A DNA stretch of 64,000 nt, taken from positions 41,267-105,266 of the forward strand of contig VGVY01000002.1 of NCBI GenBank assembly GCA_016873835.1, read 5' to 3'. This document shows positions 61,606 to 64,000 of this stretch, one piece after another. Position numbers and translations under genes: made by a program. The number at the start of each line of letters is the position of its first letter. Position 1 is the first letter of the stretch. Source of the stretch: Ignavibacteria bacterium (GTDB lineage Bacteria > Bacteroidota > Ignavibacteria > Ignavibacteriales > Melioribacteraceae). Below the pieces are notes generated by a model. That model was not told where the DNA came from, did no database searches, and saw only the letters and a program-made list of their open reading frames with translations.

Positions 61606-63855
61606 ATGAAATTTTTGTTAAAAGTTTTTTTGTTCTTATTAACCGCATCTCTTGTTATAATTCCAATACAAATATTTTCTCAGCAAAGTGAAAAAGAAAT
61701 TGATAGAAAAGTAAATTTGCTCCTTTCAAAAATGACCACTGAAGAAAAAATTGGTCAGATGACTCAAGTTACTCTTCAAGCTGTTTCAAAAACACAAGGA
61801 ACAAAAGACCAGCATCACGAACTTGATCTTCAAAAACTTGAAGATGCTATTGTAAAATATCACGTCGGATCAATTTTAAACGTATGGGATGTTGCACACG
61901 ATATTAATTATTGGCATAAAATTATAAATCACATTCAAGATTTAGCCGTTAATAAAACACGATTAAAAATTCCAATTATTTATGGTATTGATGCTATTCA
62001 TGGCGCAACCTATACAAAAGGAGGAACTTTATTTCCACAAGCACTTGCAATGGCTTCTACATTTAATGTTGAGTTAGAAAAAAAAGTTGGTGAAATAACT
62101 TCCCAAGAAGTACGTGCTTCTGGAATACCTTGGAATTTTTATCCGGTGCTTGATATTGGAAGACATCCGGCATGGCCAAGATTATGGGAAACTTTTGGCG
62201 AAGATGTTTTTTTGATCAGTCAGTTTGGTAAAGCATACATACAAGGGGCACAAGGGAATAATATTAACAATCCTGATAAACTTGCTGTCTGTCTTAAACA
62301 TTATAATGGTTATGGATTTCCAATCACCGGCAAAGATAGAACACAAGCTTGGATTGGCGAAAGAATGATGCGCGAATATTTTCTTCCTCCATTTAAAGCA
62401 GCAATTGATGCTGGGGCTGAATCTGTTATGATTAATTCCGGAGACGTGGATGGAATTCCTGGACATGCAAATTATTTTCTTTTAACTCAAGTTTTGAGAA
62501 ATGAATGGAAGTTTAAAGGTTTTACAGTGTCTGATTGGGAAGATATAAAAAGACTTTATACACGGGATAATGTAGCAGAGACTCCCGAAGATGCGGTACG
62601 TATGTCTGTAATGGCTGGTGTTGATATGAGCATGGTTCCATATGATTTTTCTTTTTATGAAATTTTATTAAAACTTGTTAAAGGTAAAAAAGTACCGATA
62701 AAAAGAATAGATGAAGCTGTTGGCAGAATATTAAGAGTAAAATATAAACTTGGTTTATTTGATAACCCTTACCCAAATAAAAAGTTTGTTAATGAATTTG
62801 CATCAGATGAACATACACAACAAAATCTTGAAGCAGCGAGAGAGTCAATTATTCTTGTAAAGAATGATGATGAATTACTTCCGCTAAAGAAAAACATTAA
62901 ACTCTTAATTACTGGTCCAACTGCAGATAAATTGATGGTGCTGAATGGAGGGTGGACAATTACATGGCAAGGAAATGAAGAAGTATTATATCCACAAGAA
63001 AAATTTACAATAGTAGAAGCAATTGAATCTAAAATCGGGAAGCAGAACGTTACCTTTGTTCAAGGGAGTGATTTTAATAAAACACTTGATATTGAAAACG
63101 CAACTGAAGCAGCAAAAAATTCTGATGCAATTCTGTTGTGTTTAGGCGAGCCTCCTTATTGTGAGACGCCCGGAAATATTAACGACATAACTCTCGATGC
63201 AGCACAATTAAATCTTGCTGAAGAAATGATTAAAACTGGAAAGCCAGTCGTGCTACTTATGATTGAAGGAAGACCACGAGTTATTAAAGCAATCGTTCAT
63301 AAAATAAAATCTGTATTAATTTCCTTTTTACCCGGTATGGAAGGTGGAAGAGCAATTGCAGATATTCTATTTGGAGATGCAAATCCAAGCGGCAAATTAC
63401 CAATAACTTATCCACAGCATGTAAATGATTTTACGCTTTATGACCACAAACAATTAGAAAGCAAAGAAGGAAATTCATATGATCCTCAGTGGGCTTTTGG
63501 TTATGGATTAAGTTACACAACTTTTGAATACAGCAATTTATTTTTTTCGAAGGATATAATAAAAAAAGGTGAAAATCTGGTTGTTAATGTTACCGTTAAG
63601 AACACCGGAAAAGTGAAGGGGAAAGAATCAGTATTATTGTATTTAAGCGATCTGTATAGAAGTGTATCCCCGCCAGTTAAACAATTGAAGGGATTTGAAA
63701 AAGTTGAATTGGAGCCTGGAGAATCTAAAGAAGTTGAATTTATTCTTACTCCTCAACATCTTTCATTTACTGGGATTGATTTAAAACCTACAATTGAATG
63801 TGGTGTTTTTGCTGTAAGAGTTGGAAATCTGAAAAAAGAATTTACACTTAAATAA
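61606..63855 (+). CDS. GH3 beta-glucosidase, periplasmic or secreted
   Basis: A 749-aa exported GH3 enzyme (BglX-like length). The signal segment is LLKVFLFLLTASLVIIPIQIFSQ. Family motifs are TTEEKIGQM, GIDAIHGATYTKGGTLFPQALAMASTFN, WETFGEDVFL, LKHYNGYG, the nucleophile Asp310 in TVSDWEDI and LPGMEGGRAIADILFGD, then an Fn3-like C-terminal domain (YGLSYTTFEYSN). There is no T9SS tail, so it probably works in the periplasm on imported oligosaccharides, unlike the T9SS-tailed GH3 at 31941-35066. It starts 18 bases after the permuted glucanase gene. Confidence 0.95.
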   Translation: MKFLLKVFLFLLTASLVIIPIQIFSQQSEKEIDRKVNLLLSKMTTEEKIGQMTQVTLQAVSKTQGTKDQHHELDLQKLEDAIVKYHVGSILNVWDVAHDINYWHKIINHIQDLAVNKTRLKIPIIYGIDAIHGATYTKGGTLFPQALAMASTFNVELEKKVGEITSQEVRASGIPWNFYPVLDIGRHPAWPRLWETFGEDVFLISQFGKAYIQGAQGNNINNPDKLAVCLKHYNGYGFPITGKDRTQAWIGERMMREYFLPPFKAAIDAGAESVMINSGDVDGIPGHANYFLLTQVLRNEWKFKGFTVSDWEDIKRLYTRDNVAETPEDAVRMSVMAGVDMSMVPYDFSFYEILLKLVKGKKVPIKRIDEAVGRILRVKYKLGLFDNPYPNKKFVNEFASDEHTQQNLEAARESIILVKNDDELLPLKKNIKLLITGPTADKLMVLNGGWTITWQGNEEVLYPQEKFTIVEAIESKIGKQNVTFVQGSDFNKTLDIENATEAAKNSDAILLCLGEPPYCETPGNINDITLDAAQLNLAEEMIKTGKPVVLLMIEGRPRVIKAIVHKIKSVLISFLPGMEGGRAIADILFGDANPSGKLPITYPQHVNDFTLYDHKQLESKEGNSYDPQWAFGYGLSYTTFEYSNLFFSKDIIKKGENLVVNVTVKNTGKVKGKESVLLYLSDLYRSVSPPVKQLKGFEKVELEPGESKEVEFILTPQHLSFTGIDLKPTIECGVFAVRVGNLKKEFTLK

Positions 63856-63883
63856 AAAAATAAATTTTAAATCAGGAGAACAA

Positions 63884-64000
63884 ATGGCATCAACTACTCC
63901 AACTGTAAACAATACTTCGTTCTCGAATGGACAGCAGAATTATTCATTCGCTCTTTCAATTTTGACTTCATTGTTTTTTATGTGGGGATTTATCACTTGC
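63884..64000 (+). CDS. MFS sugar permease (FucP/GluP family), 3' end outside window
   Basis: The first 39 codons of a gene running off the window, with an AGGAG ribosome site ten bases before the ATG. After a short polar N terminus the chain enters the first membrane helix with LSILTSLFFMWGFITC, the highly conserved opening of the fucose/glucose-galactose:proton symporter family. It would take up the monosaccharide released by the GH3 enzyme encoded 28 bases upstream. Confidence 0.82.
   Translation, partial: MASTTPTVNNTSFSNGQQNYSFALSILTSLFFMWGFITC

Overview
This AT-rich window looks like a chromosome fragment from the class Ignavibacteria (Ignavibacteriae/Chlorobi side of the Bacteroidetes-Chlorobi superphylum). 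The evidence is the many C-terminal type IX secretion (T9SS) tails of the NYPNPFNPTT...YDxLGxEV...SGVYFY type, a PorV/PorQ-family protein, TonB-dependent uptake without a SusD, and a bacterial HdrABC-MvhDGA hydrogenase complex. The assignment is an inference from these features; there is no rRNA or tRNA gene in the window to confirm it.

Region 1 (1-14259) is a hydrogen-metabolism island. A membrane-bound group 1 [NiFe] hydrogenase (small subunit running in from outside the window, large subunit, cytochrome b, maturation protease) is followed by a stand-alone sigma-54 activator. Next comes a nine-gene operon: a second maturation protease, a ferritin-like protein, HdrC, HdrB, a giant HdrA carrying an inserted glutamate-synthase-small-subunit-like module, MvhD, MvhG and MvhA. 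The small subunit of the first enzyme has the six-cysteine set of oxygen-tolerant hydrogenases. A well-spaced -24/-12 promoter lies directly in front of the second operon, so the activator beside it probably controls that operon.

Region 2 (14300-23363, minus strand) holds a secreted metalloprotease ending in a dockerin. It is followed by a phosphonate operon: CDP-alcohol phosphotransferase, PEP mutase fused to a nucleotidyltransferase, phosphonopyruvate decarboxylase, and a cytidylyltransferase-aminotransferase (PntC-PhnW) fusion. Together these predict synthesis of 2-aminoethylphosphonate, its CMP activation and its transfer to a lipid or another alcohol.

Region 3 (23497-29653) is a DNA-damage cluster: an SRAP/HMCES-type abasic-site protein, a DUF72 protein, a Y-family polymerase (DinB), and a DnaE-type polymerase split into two genes on opposite strands. 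A large inverted repeat lies in the short divergent promoter region between them.

Region 4 (29877-64000) is a large beta-glucan utilisation locus: GH5, two GH3, two GH144-like, GH2, a lipoprotein GH16, a circularly permuted GH16, glycan-binding proteins, an SSS-family symporter, a TonB receptor with its PorV-type and T9SS-type partners, and the start of an MFS sugar permease. In its centre is a four-gene operon: a SurA-like foldase, a membrane-anchored sugar-binding protein, an unusual histidine kinase and an NtrC-type sigma-54 response regulator. This looks like a local glycan-sensing switch in place of the hybrid two-component systems usual in Bacteroidetes. Sigma-54-like promoter sequences before two of the neighbouring genes fit that idea. 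No intergenic gap exceeds about 225 bases, and I see no tRNA, rRNA, CRISPR array or insertion sequence.
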